64,000 nucleotides of DNA from Gammaproteobacteria bacterium 28-57-27 (GCA_002281735.1 NCGK01000008.1:1-64000), one strand, 5' to 3'; counted from the stretch's first letter, positions 29,103 to 40,870 are shown. Notes: a model not told the origin generated them from the letters alone. Numbers and translations: made by a program.

Positions 29103-29983
29103 ATATCCTGAAAAATTACCTCCTGCCGGTTTTGGCGTTGATTTTCTTTGTGCTTTCGTCAGCACTGTTTACGGTCAGCGAATATGACCGCGTGGTTTTG
29201 TTCCGTTTGGGAGAAATCGTCAAAACCGATTTCACTCCCGGTCTGCACTTCAAGCTGCCATTTTTGACCAATATCAAGCGTTTTGATGGTCGTTTGCAGG
29301 CGTTCAATGCGCCGCCCGAGCGTTATCTGACCAGCGAAAAGAAGAACGTGATCGTTGATGCGTTTATTCAATGGCGTATCGGTGATGTGGCGACGTTTTA
29401 TCGTTCCACACGCGGTGATGACCGCATGGCGACCCTGCGCCTGACCCAGATTGTGCGTGATGGCATGAAAAACCAATTCAGCAGCATGACGGTGAGCGAA
29501 GCGGTATCCGGCGCGCGTGGTGAAATCACCGAACGCACCCGCCAGGCGGCCAATGTGGAAGCGACAAAGCTGGGGATTGAAATCGTCGCGGTGCGCATTT
29601 TGCGTATTGATTTGCCGCCGGAAGTGAGTGAGTCGGTGTACCGTCGCATGGAAAAAGAGCGGGCTACGGTCGCGCGCGGTTTCCGTTCGCGCGGTGAGGA
29701 GCAGGCGCGTCGGATTACTGCCGATGCAGATCGTCAGCGTGAGGAAATTCTGGCCGAGGCGTATTCCGAATCCCAGATCATTCGTGGTCAGGGGGATGCC
29801 AAAGCGGCGGCAACCTATACCGCTGCATTCAGTCAGGATCCGGAGTTTTTTGATTTTTACCGCAGCTTGCAAGCCTACTCCAAGGCGTTTGCGGACAAGT
29901 CGGATGTGCTGGTGTTGCAGCCGGATAGCGACTTCTTCCGCTATTTCAATAGCCCGACACCCGCTGCGCCCAGCAAGCCTTAA
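29099..29983 (+). CDS. hflC: HflC, FtsH-modulating SPFH membrane protein
   Basis: Partner of HflK in the FtsH regulatory complex. A 294-residue protein with an N-terminal membrane anchor (LPVLALIFFVLSSALFTV) and an SPFH domain (VVLFRLGEIV, GLHFKLPF, FDGRLQAFNAPPERYLTSEKK). A coiled-coil region rich in Glu/Arg follows (RRITADADRQREEILAEAYSESQ), ending in DFFRYFNS, as in other HflC proteins. Start overlaps hflK (ATGA); stop overlaps the DUF2065 start (TAATG). Confidence 0.96.
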   Translation: MNILKNYLLPVLALIFFVLSSALFTVSEYDRVVLFRLGEIVKTDFTPGLHFKLPFLTNIKRFDGRLQAFNAPPERYLTSEKKNVIVDAFIQWRIGDVATFYRSTRGDDRMATLRLTQIVRDGMKNQFSSMTVSEAVSGARGEITERTRQAANVEATKLGIEIVAVRILRIDLPPEVSESVYRRMEKERATVARGFRSRGEEQARRITADADRQREEILAEAYSESQIIRGQGDAKAAATYTAAFSQDPEFFDFYRSLQAYSKAFADKSDVLVLQPDSDFFRYFNSPTPAAPSKP

Positions 29984-30177
29984 TGGATGTCATGAATGAT
30001 TTGTGGGCGGCGCTGGCCTTGGTGCTGGTGATTGAGGGTTTGCTGCCTTTTGTCAGCCCACGCTTTTATCGTCAATCGGCTCAACAGTTATCCGCCTTGT
30101 CTGATCGTGCCATTCGCATGATTGGCTTGGCGGTGATTGTTGTGGGCTTGGTGGCGCTCAGTTTTATTCGTGGCTAG
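29983..30177 (+). CDS. DUF2065 (YjeT-like) small membrane protein
   Basis: A 64-residue protein with two hydrophobic helices (LWAALALVLVIEGLLPFVSP and IRMIGLAVIVVGLVALSFI) around a basic loop. DUF2065 proteins regularly sit after hflC and before hisZ/purA in gammaproteobacteria; function is unknown, though a link to the HflKC-FtsH complex is often suggested by context. An alternative start ATG lies at 29992. The TAATG overlap implies coupling to hflC. Confidence 0.88.
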   Translation: MDVMNDLWAALALVLVIEGLLPFVSPRFYRQSAQQLSALSDRAIRMIGLAVIVVGLVALSFIRG

Positions 30178-30200
30178 GCCGTGTATAAAGCCTTAATGCA

Positions 30201-30361
30201 AGCCACAGAGTCCACAGAGCACACTGAGGGAACAAGCCAGTTTGGTAACCTGTTCTCGACAGGCTGTTGGGGTTCTCTGAAGGACTGAAATACGTGCTTA
30301 AAACCTGAATGATGACTTCATCAATGACTTCATTTCTGTGACCTCTGTGACCTCTGTGGCT
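30201..30361. repeat. AGCCACAGAG inverted-repeat element, copy 2
   Basis: Left end AGCCACAGAGTCCACAGAG and right end CTCTGTGACCTCTGTGGCT (30343-30361) are near-perfect reverse complements around a 123-base centre. The centre differs from copy 1 at 5981-6120, so only the termini are conserved. It fills the gap between the DUF2065 gene and hisZ and may separate the two transcripts. Confidence 0.8.
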
Positions 30362-30380
30362 AAATGAGTTTTATAAAAAA

Positions 30381-32944
<2,564 letters not shown>

Positions 32945-33050
32945 TTTTGTGATGACTTTTCGAGCGCTTACAGCATCTTAAAGTCACTTTTTGGGCGCAT
33001 GAGGGTGACTTGCGTTATCCTCACGCACGTTTCCCATGAATATTTATGGT

Positions 33051-33148
33051 TAGGACTTACGCAAAAGTGTTCCAGCAAGGCAAAGCGCCGAAGACAGTAC
33101 ACCGAGTACGGCGAGGCGCTTGAACGCCGCTGGGGCGGTTTTGCGTAA
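33051..33148. mobile_element. 98-bp nested-inverted-repeat element (copy A), inserted at the rnr 5' end
   Basis: Base for base the same as 53557-53654 over all 98 positions, with no similarity outside. Outer arms TTACGCAAAA (33057-33066) and TTTTGCGTAA (33139-33148) and inner arms AAGCGCC (33083-33089) and GGCGCTT (33115-33121) give a nested hairpin. There is no open frame of note and no transposase. It looks like a non-autonomous MITE or REP-type unit. It separates rnr from a plausible native start. Confidence 0.88.
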
Positions 33149-33150
33149 AG

Positions 33151-35790
33151 CGCGAAGCGGAAAAATACGATAATCCGATTGCCAGCCGCGAGCTGATTCT
33201 TGAGAAAATCAAAGAACACACGGGGCCGATGACCTTTGAGCGTCTGTTGCTCGATTTTGGCTATGACGAAGATGATCGCATCGAAGCTCTGCGTCGCCGT
33301 CTACGCGCCATGGAACGCGATGGTCAGCTGATCCGCAACCGCAAAGGCGGCTATATCCCACTGGTCAAAGGTGAGCTGGTGCGTGGCCGGGTGATTGGGC
33401 ACAAAGATGGCTTCGGCTTTTTGGTGCCGGATGAAGGCGGCGACGATTTATTCCTTGCCGCACGTCAAATGCGCGCCTTGCTGCATGGCGACCGCGCCGT
33501 CGTACAGGTCATTAACGTCGATCATCGCGGTCGCCGTGAAGGCTCGCTGGTCGAGGTGATTGAGCGTGCCAACGCCCAAGTGGTTGGGCGCTTGGTGCTG
33601 GAATCGGGGATTGCCTTTGTCACCCCGGACAACAAGCGCATTACGCAAGATGTGCTGATTCCGCTGGACGAGCTTGGAGATGCCAAGGACGGTCAGATTG
33701 TGCGTGTGCAGTTGGTTGAACAACCCACCGCACGCAATAAACCCGTCGGACGCGTTGTCGAGGTTATCGGTGACCACATGGCACCCGGTATGGAGATTGA
33801 CGTTTCCATCCACACCCACAACCTGCGTAATGTCTGGCCGGACGATGTGCTGGAACAAATTGCGGGCTTGGGTGAAGAAGTCAGCGAGCAGGACAAGCTG
33901 GGTCGCGTAGATTTGCGCGAACTGCCGCTGGTTACGATTGACGGTGAAGACGCACGCGACTTCGATGATGCCGTGTATTGCGAGCCGACCGCCAAGGGCT
34001 GGCGCTTGTTGGTGGCGATTGCCGATGTTTCACATTACGTGACGGTGGGCAGCCCGCTGGATCATGAAGCCTTTATGCGCAGTACCTCGGTGTATTTTCC
34101 CGGTCGCGTGATTCCGATGTTGCCGGAAATCTTGTCCAACGGTTTGTGCTCGATTAACCCGCATGTTGATCGCTTGTGTCTGGTGTGCGAGATGCTCATC
34201 AACCGCGATGGCGACATTATTCGTTCACGCTTTTACGAAGGCGTGATGAAGTCGCATGCGCGTATGACCTATACTCAAGTCGGCAAGATTTTGCTCGATA
34301 AGGACGAAGCGCTGCGTGAGCAATATGCGCCGCTGATTCCGCAGTTTGAAGCCTTGCACGGTTTGTACAAAACGCTGCACGAAGCGCGTAGCCGTCGTGG
34401 CGCCATGGATTTTGACACGGTTGAAACCAAGATCGTGTTCGGTGAAGGGCGCAAGATCGAAGCCATTGTTCCGTATGAACGCAATGATGCGCACCGCTTG
34501 ATCGAAGAATGCATGATTGCCGCCAACGTGGCAGCGGCACGCTATTTGGAGCGGCGCAAGATTGTTGGTTTGTATCGTATCCATGACACGCCCAAAGCGG
34601 AAAAAGTCGCCGATTTGCGCACTTTCCTTGGCGAGTTGGGTTTGTCCCTGGGCGGCGGCGAAAAGCCGGACGGCAAGGATTTAAATGCTGTTTTGCAGGC
34701 CGCCAAAGATCGCGAAGATGCGCACCTGATTCAAACCGTGATTCTGCGCACCATGAAGCAGGCGGTGTATTCGCCGGACAATATCGGCCACTTTGGTTTG
34801 GCGCAAACCCAGTATGCACACTTCACCTCGCCAATTCGTCGCTACCCGGATTTGATGGTGCACCGTGCGATTCGCCATGTGCTGCGTACCGGTGGGGCGG
34901 AAAACTTCCCTTATTCACACGATGAAATGGGCTTGATTGGTGAGCACTGCTCGAACAACGAACGTCTTGCCGATGAAGCCACGCGCGATGCCACCGATTG
35001 GTTGAAGTGTGAATACATGCAGGATCATGTGGCTGAAGTGTTTGACGGTGTGATTACTTCGGTGACTTCGTTTGGCCTGTTCATTGAATTGAAAGGTATT
35101 TTTGTCGAAGGTTTGCTGCATATCACCGCCTTGGATAAGGATTTCTATCGTTTCGATCCAGTCGGTCATCGTTTGGTCGGTGAGCGCAGCGGCAAGATTT
35201 ACCGCCTGGGCGATAGCGTTACCGTGCAGGTGGCGCGGGTGGATCTCGACGACAAGAAAATCGAGTTTGTGCTGCCGCGTGAGCAGGTGGCCGTGAGCAA
35301 GCCGGCTCCCAAAGGTCGCGTCAAGCCGGATGTGGTCGAGCTTGAAGACGGAGATGAGGACGAAGGCAGCGGCGAGATTGCTGAGCCTTCTGAGGCTGTC
35401 GAGACGACCGAGGGTTCCGATGATGCCCAGCCGAGTCGTAAAAAACGTCGTCGTCGCAAGAAAAGCTCGACCGATACGTCGGCGGCTTCGTCCAGTGGCG
35501 TTGTTGGGCATGCTGCCAAGGGTGATGCCAGGAATGATGCCGCGGAAAGACAACCCAAGGCACTCTGGATTGAAGCCGATGATGAGGTGATTGACGATAA
35601 CATCGGTAATCGCGGTGAGCCCATTGTGCAAATTTTGCTGTTGGATGAAGACGAGGAAGATGAGGATGAAGTGAACGGCAATAGCATTTCAGCCATTACT
35701 CACGCCAATCGTCCCGCAGGCCGTCAGCCTGGTGACAAGAGTGCCTCGTCGCGTCGTCGTCGCTCGCCACGTCGGAAAAAACCTGAATGA
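33151..35790 (+). CDS. rnr: ribonuclease R, native start displaced by a repeat
   Basis: Processive 3'-5' exoribonuclease. Conserved N-terminal sequence (REAEKYDNPIASRELIL) is encoded from 33151, but the frame upstream runs into the 98-bp element and a TGA at 33121 with no ATG, GTG or TTG between; the first in-frame ATG is 33229, which would drop about 26 conserved residues and give 853. Then come the HTH, cold-shock domains, RNB domain with DGEDARDFDDAV, an S1 domain (SFGLFIELKGIFVEGLLHI) and a long tail with acidic and KKRRRRKK runs. rlmB overlaps the stop. Confidence 0.93.
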   Translation, partial: REAEKYDNPIASRELILEKIKEHTGPMTFERLLLDFGYDEDDRIEALRRRLRAMERDGQLIRNRKGGYIPLVKGELVRGRVIGHKDGFGFLVPDEGGDDLFLAARQMRALLHGDRAVVQVINVDHRGRREGSLVEVIERANAQVVGRLVLESGIAFVTPDNKRITQDVLIPLDELGDAKDGQIVRVQLVEQPTARNKPVGRVVEVIGDHMAPGMEIDVSIHTHNLRNVWPDDVLEQIAGLGEEVSEQDKLGRVDLRELPLVTIDGEDARDFDDAVYCEPTAKGWRLLVAIADVSHYVTVGSPLDHEAFMRSTSVYFPGRVIPMLPEILSNGLCSINPHVDRLCLVCEMLINRDGDIIRSRFYEGVMKSHARMTYTQVGKILLDKDEALREQYAPLIPQFEALHGLYKTLHEARSRRGAMDFDTVETKIVFGEGRKIEAIVPYERNDAHRLIEECMIAANVAAARYLERRKIVGLYRIHDTPKAEKVADLRTFLGELGLSLGGGEKPDGKDLNAVLQAAKDREDAHLIQTVILRTMKQAVYSPDNIGHFGLAQTQYAHFTSPIRRYPDLMVHRAIRHVLRTGGAENFPYSHDEMGLIGEHCSNNERLADEATRDATDWLKCEYMQDHVAEVFDGVITSVTSFGLFIELKGIFVEGLLHITALDKDFYRFDPVGHRLVGERSGKIYRLGDSVTVQVARVDLDDKKIEFVLPREQVAVSKPAPKGRVKPDVVELEDGDEDEGSGEIAEPSEAVETTEGSDDAQPSRKKRRRRKKSSTDTSAASSSGVVGHAAKGDARNDAAERQPKALWIEADDEVIDDNIGNRGEPIVQILLLDEDEEDEDEVNGNSISAITHANRPAGRQPGDKSASSRRRRSPRRKKPE

Positions 35791-36644
35791 GCCGAATGTT
35801 TACGGCGCGCAGAAAAACGCATGTAGAAGATGAGCTGACTGAGGCAGTAAGTCCGAAGCAGGATCAGAAGCAAGAAACGAGTGCGCGTGCCGATCTTTGG
35901 CTATTTGGCCTGCATGCGATTGAGTCGGTGTTAAAAAACGACCCGGAAAACATTATTCGTCTGTTGTGTGCCGAAGGTCGCCGTGACCAGCGTTTGCAGC
36001 ACGTCGAAGCCTTGGCACAAGAGGTGGGCGTAAAAATTAACCGCGTGGAGATGCGCGAGTTGGATAAGCTCACGCGCGTAGATCGGCATCAAGGCGTGGC
36101 GGCGCAATATCGCCCCCCGCGTAGTTATGACGAGAATGATCTCTACGCCTTGCTGGATCGACTGGACGAGCCTGCGTTGTTATTGGTGCTGGATGGCGTG
36201 ACCGACCCACACAATCTTGGTGCCTGCCTGCGCGTTGCCGATGGCGCGGGGGTGCATGCGGTGATCGCACCGAAAGATCGTGCCGCCAGCCTGACCCCCA
36301 CGGCGCGCAAGGTGGCCTCCGGTGCGGCGGAAAGCCTGCCGTTTGTGCAAGTCACCAATCTGGCACGCACCTTGGATACGCTCAAGCAGCGTGATATCTG
36401 GATTGTGGGCTTGGCGGGCGAAGCCGATCACATGCTGTATGCCTCGGATGTATCGAAGCATGCTTTGGCTGTAGTGATGGGTGCGGAGGGCAGCGGCTTG
36501 CGCCGTTTGACGCGCGAATCCTGCGACGAGCTGGTCAAACTGCCAATGCTGGGCACCGTGGAGAGCCTGAATGTCTCCGTGGCGGCGGGTGTGACCTTGT
36601 ACGAGATTCGCCGTCAGCGCATGAGTAAAGCCCCACCAGCCTGA
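35787..36644 (+). CDS. rlmB: 23S rRNA (Gm2251) 2'-O-methyltransferase
   Basis: SpoU-family knotted methyltransferase acting on G2251 in the ribosomal P-loop. After about 40 non-conserved residues come the substrate-binding domain (LFGLHAIESVLKNDP) and the three SpoU motifs: DPHNLGACLRVADGAGVHAV, VMGAEGSGLRRL, and LPMLGTVESLNVSVAAGV. The start overlaps the end of rnr by 4 bases (ATGA), the standard rnr-rlmB pair. An internal start may be used since the first 40 residues are charged and variable. Confidence 0.95.
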   Translation: MSRMFTARRKTHVEDELTEAVSPKQDQKQETSARADLWLFGLHAIESVLKNDPENIIRLLCAEGRRDQRLQHVEALAQEVGVKINRVEMRELDKLTRVDRHQGVAAQYRPPRSYDENDLYALLDRLDEPALLLVLDGVTDPHNLGACLRVADGAGVHAVIAPKDRAASLTPTARKVASGAAESLPFVQVTNLARTLDTLKQRDIWIVGLAGEADHMLYASDVSKHALAVVMGAEGSGLRRLTRESCDELVKLPMLGTVESLNVSVAAGVTLYEIRRQRMSKAPPA

Positions 36645-36652
36645 CAAATAAA

Positions 36653-36684
36653 TCAGCATCTGGCAAATCAGCGCTTCCCTAATC
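36653..36684. repeat. remnant of the MITE-like repeat next to the rpsF promoter
   Basis: Contains AATAAATCAGCA and AATCAGCGCTTCCCTAA; the latter differs by one base from the terminus at 46190-46206 (AATCAGCGTTTCCCTAA). The middle of the element is gone. The end overlaps the probable -35 box of the rpsF operon. Confidence 0.5.
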
Positions 36685-36703
36685 GCTATTCCTCGCCTAT
36701 AAT
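36675..36703 (+). promoter_or_regulatory. probable sigma-70 promoter of rpsF-rpsR-rplI
   Basis: A perfect -10 TATAAT at 36698-36703 with TTCCCT at 36675-36680 as a weak -35, spacer 17. GC-rich sequence follows the -10 (CCCGCGC), as expected for a growth-regulated ribosomal protein promoter. It is about 105 bases upstream of rpsF, leaving room for the structured leader. Confidence 0.6.
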
Positions 36704-36745
36704 CCCGCGCTTTCTTGCGTGCCGGGCTTTCCGGTGCGCATCCAC

Positions 36746-36784
36746 CCTGTCTGACCGCCCAAAACGATAAGTACTGGCGGCAGG
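36746..36784 (+). promoter_or_regulatory. candidate S6:S18-binding leader hairpin
   Basis: Outer pair CCTG (36746-36749)/CAGG (36781-36784) and inner stem CCGCC (36755-36759)/GGCGG (36776-36780) are separated by a one-sided bulge TCTGA next to CCG. The S6:S18 leader motif found upstream of rpsF in many bacteria is a stem with a CCG-containing bulge, through which the S6:S18 complex represses its own operon. Position and shape fit; I cannot score it against the family model. Confidence 0.45.
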
Positions 36785-36807
36785 CTTAAATCCATAGGGA
36801 GTTAACC

Positions 36808-37224
36808 ATGCGACATTATGAAGTCGTGTTTCTGGTTCATCCAGACCAGAGTGAACAAGTTCCTGCCATGATCGAGCGCTATCGCGCCCTGATCCAAGCC
36901 GATGGCGGTCAAATTCATCGTCTTGAAGATTGGGGTCGCCGCCAGCTGGCTTACCCAATCCAGAAAATTCACAAAGCCCACTACGTGATGATGAACATCG
37001 AGTGCTCACAAAAGGCACTGGTTGAGCTGAATGACGCCTTCCGTTTCAATGACGCTGTGATCCGCGACATGGTTATCAAGATGGATGCGGCTGAAACTGA
37101 GCCATCCATCATGATGAAGGAAGAAGAGCCGCGCCCACGCCGTAGTTCTTCCGATGAAGGTTCCGATGATACGCGTCCGCGTCGTCGTGCTCCTGCCGAT
37201 GAAAACACAAGCGAATCCGCCTAA
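36808..37224 (+). CDS. rpsF: 30S ribosomal protein S6
   Basis: Binds 16S rRNA together with S18 on the platform of the small subunit. The conserved core is [40 protein letters not shown], and HYVMMNIE. The C-terminus carries a long Glu/Arg/Ser-rich tail (about residues 107-138), where E. coli S6 receives added glutamates. The ATG at 36808 follows AGGGAG. First gene of the rpsF-rpsR-rplI operon. Confidence 0.98.
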   Translation: MRHYEVVFLVHPDQSEQVPAMIERYRALIQADGGQIHRLEDWGRRQLAYPIQKIHKAHYVMMNIECSQKALVELNDAFRFNDAVIRDMVIKMDAAETEPSIMMKEEEPRPRRSSSDEGSDDTRPRRRAPADENTSESA

Positions 37225-37246
37225 GGCGTTGACGAGGTAAATAGAG

Positions 37247-37471
37247 ATGTCACGTTTTTTCCGTCGCCGTAAGTTCTGTAAGTTCACCGCTGAAGGTGCA
37301 ACCCATATTGATTACAAAGATCTGGCCACTTTGAAGGGTTTTTTGACCGAAACCGGCAAAATCATTCCAAGTCGCGTCACCGGTACCCAAGTGCGTTACC
37401 AACGTATGCTGGCCGAAGCTGTCAAGCGCGCGCGCTATATTGCGCTGCTGCCTTACACCGATAGCCACTAA
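37247..37471 (+). CDS. rpsR: 30S ribosomal protein S18
   Basis: A 74-residue basic protein, partner of S6. The start [17 protein letters not shown] and the block [26 protein letters not shown] are the universal S18 signature, ending [14 protein letters not shown]. It lies 22 bases after rpsF and 14 before rplI. Confidence 0.98.
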   Translation: MSRFFRRRKFCKFTAEGATHIDYKDLATLKGFLTETGKIIPSRVTGTQVRYQRMLAEAVKRARYIALLPYTDSH

Positions 37472-37485
37472 GGAGAGGGTGAGTC

Positions 37486-37944
37486 ATGCAAATCATTTTG
37501 TTAAGTAAAGTTGAAAATCTGGGCAGCCTGGGTGACGTGGTGAATGTGCGTAATGGTTACGCACGTAACTTCCTGATTCCCTACGGCAAAGCCAAGGCCG
37601 CAACGCGCTCCAACGTAGCTGAATTTGCTGCGCTGCGTGCGGAGCTGGAAAAGCAAGCGCTATCCATCCTGGCTGCTGCGCATGTGCGTGCCAAGGGACT
37701 GTCTGGCGTGGCTGTCAGCATCACCGCTAAAGTCGGCGATGAAGGCAAATTGTTCGGCTCCATCGGCACAGCTGAAATTGCCGAGGCACTGGTTGCCGCA
37801 GGTCATCACGTTGAGAAGCGTGAAGTGCGCTTGCCCGAAGGCCCGCTACGTATGGTTGGTGATTATGAAGTCACCCTGCATCTGCACGCAGATGTAAATA
37901 CCGTCGTTAATGTCAACGTAGCTGGCGAAGCTGAAGAAGAATAA
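37486..37944 (+). CDS. rplI: 50S ribosomal protein L9
   Basis: Elongated large-subunit protein that binds 23S rRNA near L1. The N-domain [32 protein letters not shown] is diagnostic; a long connecting helix and the C-domain ([25 protein letters not shown]) follow. Length 152. A strong ribosome-binding site (AAGGAGAG) precedes the ATG. A hairpin terminator follows about 30 bases after the stop. Confidence 0.98.
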   Translation: MQIILLSKVENLGSLGDVVNVRNGYARNFLIPYGKAKAATRSNVAEFAALRAELEKQALSILAAAHVRAKGLSGVAVSITAKVGDEGKLFGSIGTAEIAEALVAAGHHVEKREVRLPEGPLRMVGDYEVTLHLHADVNTVVNVNVAGEAEEE

Positions 37945-37976
37945 GCCGATCGGGTAACCGTTCGAATGACGAAAAG

Positions 37977-38010
37977 CAAAGGGCGCATCAAGCGCCCTTT
38001 ATTGTTTTTG
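37977..38010 (+). terminator. rho-independent terminator after rplI
   Basis: AAAGGGCGC-ATCAA-GCGCCCTTT stem (perfect 9-bp arms) is followed by ATTGTTTTTG. It closes the rpsF-rpsR-rplI operon. Confidence 0.85.
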
Positions 38011-38040
38011 TGCTGCGTACAAACGCATTATTGTCCGCTA

Positions 38041-38120
38041 GGCCGTAGGGTGCTCCACGCGCACTGATTAGCTAAAAGGTGCGCATGGCGCACCCTACGT
38101 TTCATGAATTAATCGTGCCG
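38041..38120. repeat. GTAGGGTGC palindromic repeat
   Basis: CGTAGGGTGC at the left and GCACCCTACG at the right form inverted ends, followed by TTAATCGTGCCGGATCAATAG. The same left end and tail occur, with the interior deleted, at 47476-47518, and variant ends (GTAGGGCGG) at 44214-44290 and 44850-44956. It lies between the rplI terminator and cvpA. Confidence 0.7.
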
Positions 38121-38212
38121 GATCAATAGCCATGAATTGAATGGGTGCGGGGTGGCATGGCGGCGCTTGTCCCTAACGGTTAGAATGCGCCTTTATTTTT
38201 GGCACTACATTC

Positions 38213-38707
38213 ATGCAGTTGACGACGGTTGATTTCATTCTGATCGGCATCATCGCTTTTTCCTCGCTTATCAGTATCTTGCGCGGATTTATGAAAGAGA
38301 TGATTTCGCTCCTGACCTGGGTGGCAGCGTTTTTGGTGGCGCTGTTTTATTGCACCCATCTTGCGCCCCTGGTTCCGGCCAGTGTGGATATTCCTTCGGC
38401 GCGTTTGGCCATTGCCTTTGTGTCGCTGTTTATTGTGACGCTGATCGTGGGCGGCATCATTAACGCGGTGGTGGGCTTACTGGTGCAGAAAACCGGGCTT
38501 TCGGGTTCGGATCGCAGCATAGGCGTGGTGTTTGGTTTGGCGCGCGGTGTGTTTTTGGTGTCCGTGCTGCTGTTGCTGGGTAGTTTGACTCCCATGCCGC
38601 AGGATTCGTGGTGGAAGGAGTCGCAGATGATTCGTTATCTAACCCCGGTGGCGCAGTCGATTTCCAATCTGTTGCCTCAAGATATGTCTAGCCATTTTCA
38701 TTTGTGA
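38213..38707 (+). CDS. cvpA: CvpA family membrane protein
   Basis: A 164-residue protein with four predicted helices. The first two segments (VDFILIGIIAFSSLISILRG and MISLLTWVAAFLVALFY) are typical of CvpA, named for colicin V production but broadly conserved upstream of purF and connected to envelope and bile-salt tolerance. purF begins within 10 bases, so the conserved cvpA-purF pair is intact. Confidence 0.93.
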   Translation: MQLTTVDFILIGIIAFSSLISILRGFMKEMISLLTWVAAFLVALFYCTHLAPLVPASVDIPSARLAIAFVSLFIVTLIVGGIINAVVGLLVQKTGLSGSDRSIGVVFGLARGVFLVSVLLLLGSLTPMPQDSWWKESQMIRYLTPVAQSISNLLPQDMSSHFHL

Positions 38708-38716
38708 GTAATGCCC

Positions 38717-40237
38717 ATGTGCGGAATTATTGGTGTTGTAGGGTTTTCTCCAGTTAACCAAATAATCTATGACGGTCTGACCATTTTGCAGCACCGCGGT
38801 CAAGATGCGGCCGGCATGATGACCAGTGAAAGCGGTCGTTTTTATCAGCGTAAAGACAAGGGGCTGGTCAAAGATGTATTTCATACCCGCCATATGCGCC
38901 AGTTACACGGCAATGTCGGTATTGGACATGTGCGTTACCCCACAGCGGGGAACGATTCCGCCGCCGAGGCGCAGCCGTTTTATGTGAACGCGCCGTATGG
39001 TATTGGTTTGGGGCATAACGGCAATTTGACCAATACAGATGCCTTGCGCGTAGAGCTGCATGAGCAGGATTTGCGCCATATCAACACCACTTCGGATTCC
39101 GAGGTGCTGTTGAACGTGTTTGCGCACGAGTTGCAGCGTTGTGGCAAATTGCACCCGGAAGCGGCAGATATTTTCGATGCTATTGAGCGCGTGCATCGGC
39201 GTATCAAGGGTGGTTACGCGGTGGTGGGTCTGATTGCGGAAACGGGCGTTTTCGCGTTTCGCGATCCTTTTGGTATCCGTCCCTTGTGCTACGGCACGCG
39301 CACGACCGAGCTGGGCGTTGAAGTCATGATTGCGTCGGAAAGTGTGGCGGTGGATGCGCTAGGTTTTGAGCTGGTGCGTGATCTTGCGCCGGGTGAGGCG
39401 ATTTTTGTCAGCGAATCTGGCGAAGTGCATACCCGTCAGTGCGCCGATCATCCAACCTACGCACCGTGCATTTTCGAGTTCGTCTATCTGGCGCGCCCGG
39501 ATTCGATCATGGATGGCATTTCGGTGTACCAGGCACGCATGCGCATGGGCGAAAAGCTGGCGGACAAGGTGCTGCGCGAATGGCCGGATCACGATATCGA
39601 CGTGATTATTCCCATTCCCGATACCAGTCGCACGGCGGCTTTGGAAATGGCGGTGGCGCTAAAACTGCCTTATCGCGAAGGCTTTATCAAGAATCGCTAT
39701 ATTGGCCGCACCTTTATCATGCCGGGTCAGGCCGAACGTAAAAAATCGGTGCGCCAGAAGCTCAACGCGATTGATCTGGAGTTCAAGGGCAAGAACGTGT
39801 TGCTGGTGGATGACTCCATTGTGCGCGGCACTACCTCGGCGGAAATTATCCGCATGGCGCGCGAAGCGGGCGCGAACAAGGTTTATATGGCCTCTGCTGC
39901 GCCGCCGGTGCGTTATGCCTATGTCTACGGCATCGACATGCCTTCACCGGATGAGCTGATTGCGCATGGCCGCTCCGAGGCCGAAGTGGGTGAAGCGATT
40001 GGTGCCGATCGTCTGATTTATCAAGATCTTGATGACTTGGTGGATGCAGTGCGTCAAGGCCACCCCAACATCACGCAGTATGATTGCTCATGCTTTACCG
40101 GCGAGTATGTGACCGGCGATGTGACCGAGGAATACCTTGCGGCGGTGGCGGGTGGTCGCGCCGATGGTGTGAAAACCGAAGCACAGGAACGTCGCTCACG
40201 CGATATTGTGACGGTGGGTTTGCATAATGCGGAATAG
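38717..40237 (+). CDS. purF: amidophosphoribosyltransferase
   Basis: First committed step of purine synthesis: PRPP plus glutamine to phosphoribosylamine. The start at 38717 ([10 protein letters not shown]) places the nucleophile Cys right after the initiator Met, as required after Met removal; an in-frame ATG 6 bases upstream would add MP and is less likely. The N-terminal Ntn glutaminase ([21 protein letters not shown]) is followed by the PRTase domain with [14 protein letters not shown]. Full length. The L,D-transpeptidase gene overlaps its 3' end. Confidence 0.97.
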   Translation: MCGIIGVVGFSPVNQIIYDGLTILQHRGQDAAGMMTSESGRFYQRKDKGLVKDVFHTRHMRQLHGNVGIGHVRYPTAGNDSAAEAQPFYVNAPYGIGLGHNGNLTNTDALRVELHEQDLRHINTTSDSEVLLNVFAHELQRCGKLHPEAADIFDAIERVHRRIKGGYAVVGLIAETGVFAFRDPFGIRPLCYGTRTTELGVEVMIASESVAVDALGFELVRDLAPGEAIFVSESGEVHTRQCADHPTYAPCIFEFVYLARPDSIMDGISVYQARMRMGEKLADKVLREWPDHDIDVIIPIPDTSRTAALEMAVALKLPYREGFIKNRYIGRTFIMPGQAERKKSVRQKLNAIDLEFKGKNVLLVDDSIVRGTTSAEIIRMAREAGANKVYMASAAPPVRYAYVYGIDMPSPDELIAHGRSEAEVGEAIGADRLIYQDLDDLVDAVRQGHPNITQYDCSCFTGEYVTGDVTEEYLAAVAGGRADGVKTEAQERRSRDIVTVGLHNAE

Positions 40238-40865
40238 ATCAATCATGGGCGCGCTGGCCGCGCTATTTGGAGCGTGGATGATGCTTGGCGCAAGCTCAGT
40301 GGCAGCGGGCGATGCCCTGGATCCGCAGGCTTTGAAAGGTTCCAATGCCGTGCGCGCCGCCCAGCAGCAGCTTAAACAAGAGGGGCAGATCTACGCGGTC
40401 GTTGCCATTGAAGCGCAGCGTTTGTACCTGATGCAGGACGGGCGTTTGCTCAAGGCCTATCCGGTTTCGACCTCGGCGTTTGGCCCCGGCGAGCAGGAAG
40501 GCAGCAATCAAACCCCGCTCGGCCTGCATCAAATCAAGCAAAAAATCGGCGAAGGCGAGCCGCAAGGCATGATTTTCAAGGCGCGCAAGCCGACCGGGCG
40601 CATGGCCAATATCATTGCCGAGCCGCGTGATGTACCGGAGGATGATGTCACCACCCGCATCATGTGGCTGGACGGCATGGAGCCGGGGGTCAATCAGGGC
40701 GGCAAGGTCGATTCCTACAAGCGTTATATCTATATCCACGGCACCCCGGAAGAGGGGCTGGTTGGTCGCCCTGCCTCGCATGGCTGTGTGCGCATGTTGA
40801 ATGCCGATGTGGTGGATGTGTTTAACAAACTGCCTGAAGGCACGTTGGTTTACATTACGCCGTAA
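40227..40865 (+). CDS. L,D-transpeptidase (YkuD domain)
   Basis: A secreted 212-residue protein with an N-terminal signal ([22 protein letters not shown]). The YkuD catalytic region follows: [36 protein letters not shown] and SHGCVRM with the nucleophile Cys. These enzymes make 3-3 crosslinks in peptidoglycan or attach lipoprotein, or can be redundant copies of unknown substrate. No LysM or peptidoglycan-binding domain is fused. The start overlaps purF by 11 bases. Confidence 0.92.
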   Translation: MRNRSIMGALAALFGAWMMLGASSVAAGDALDPQALKGSNAVRAAQQQLKQEGQIYAVVAIEAQRLYLMQDGRLLKAYPVSTSAFGPGEQEGSNQTPLGLHQIKQKIGEGEPQGMIFKARKPTGRMANIIAEPRDVPEDDVTTRIMWLDGMEPGVNQGGKVDSYKRYIYIHGTPEEGLVGRPASHGCVRMLNADVVDVFNKLPEGTLVYITP

Positions 40866-40870
40866 AGGGT

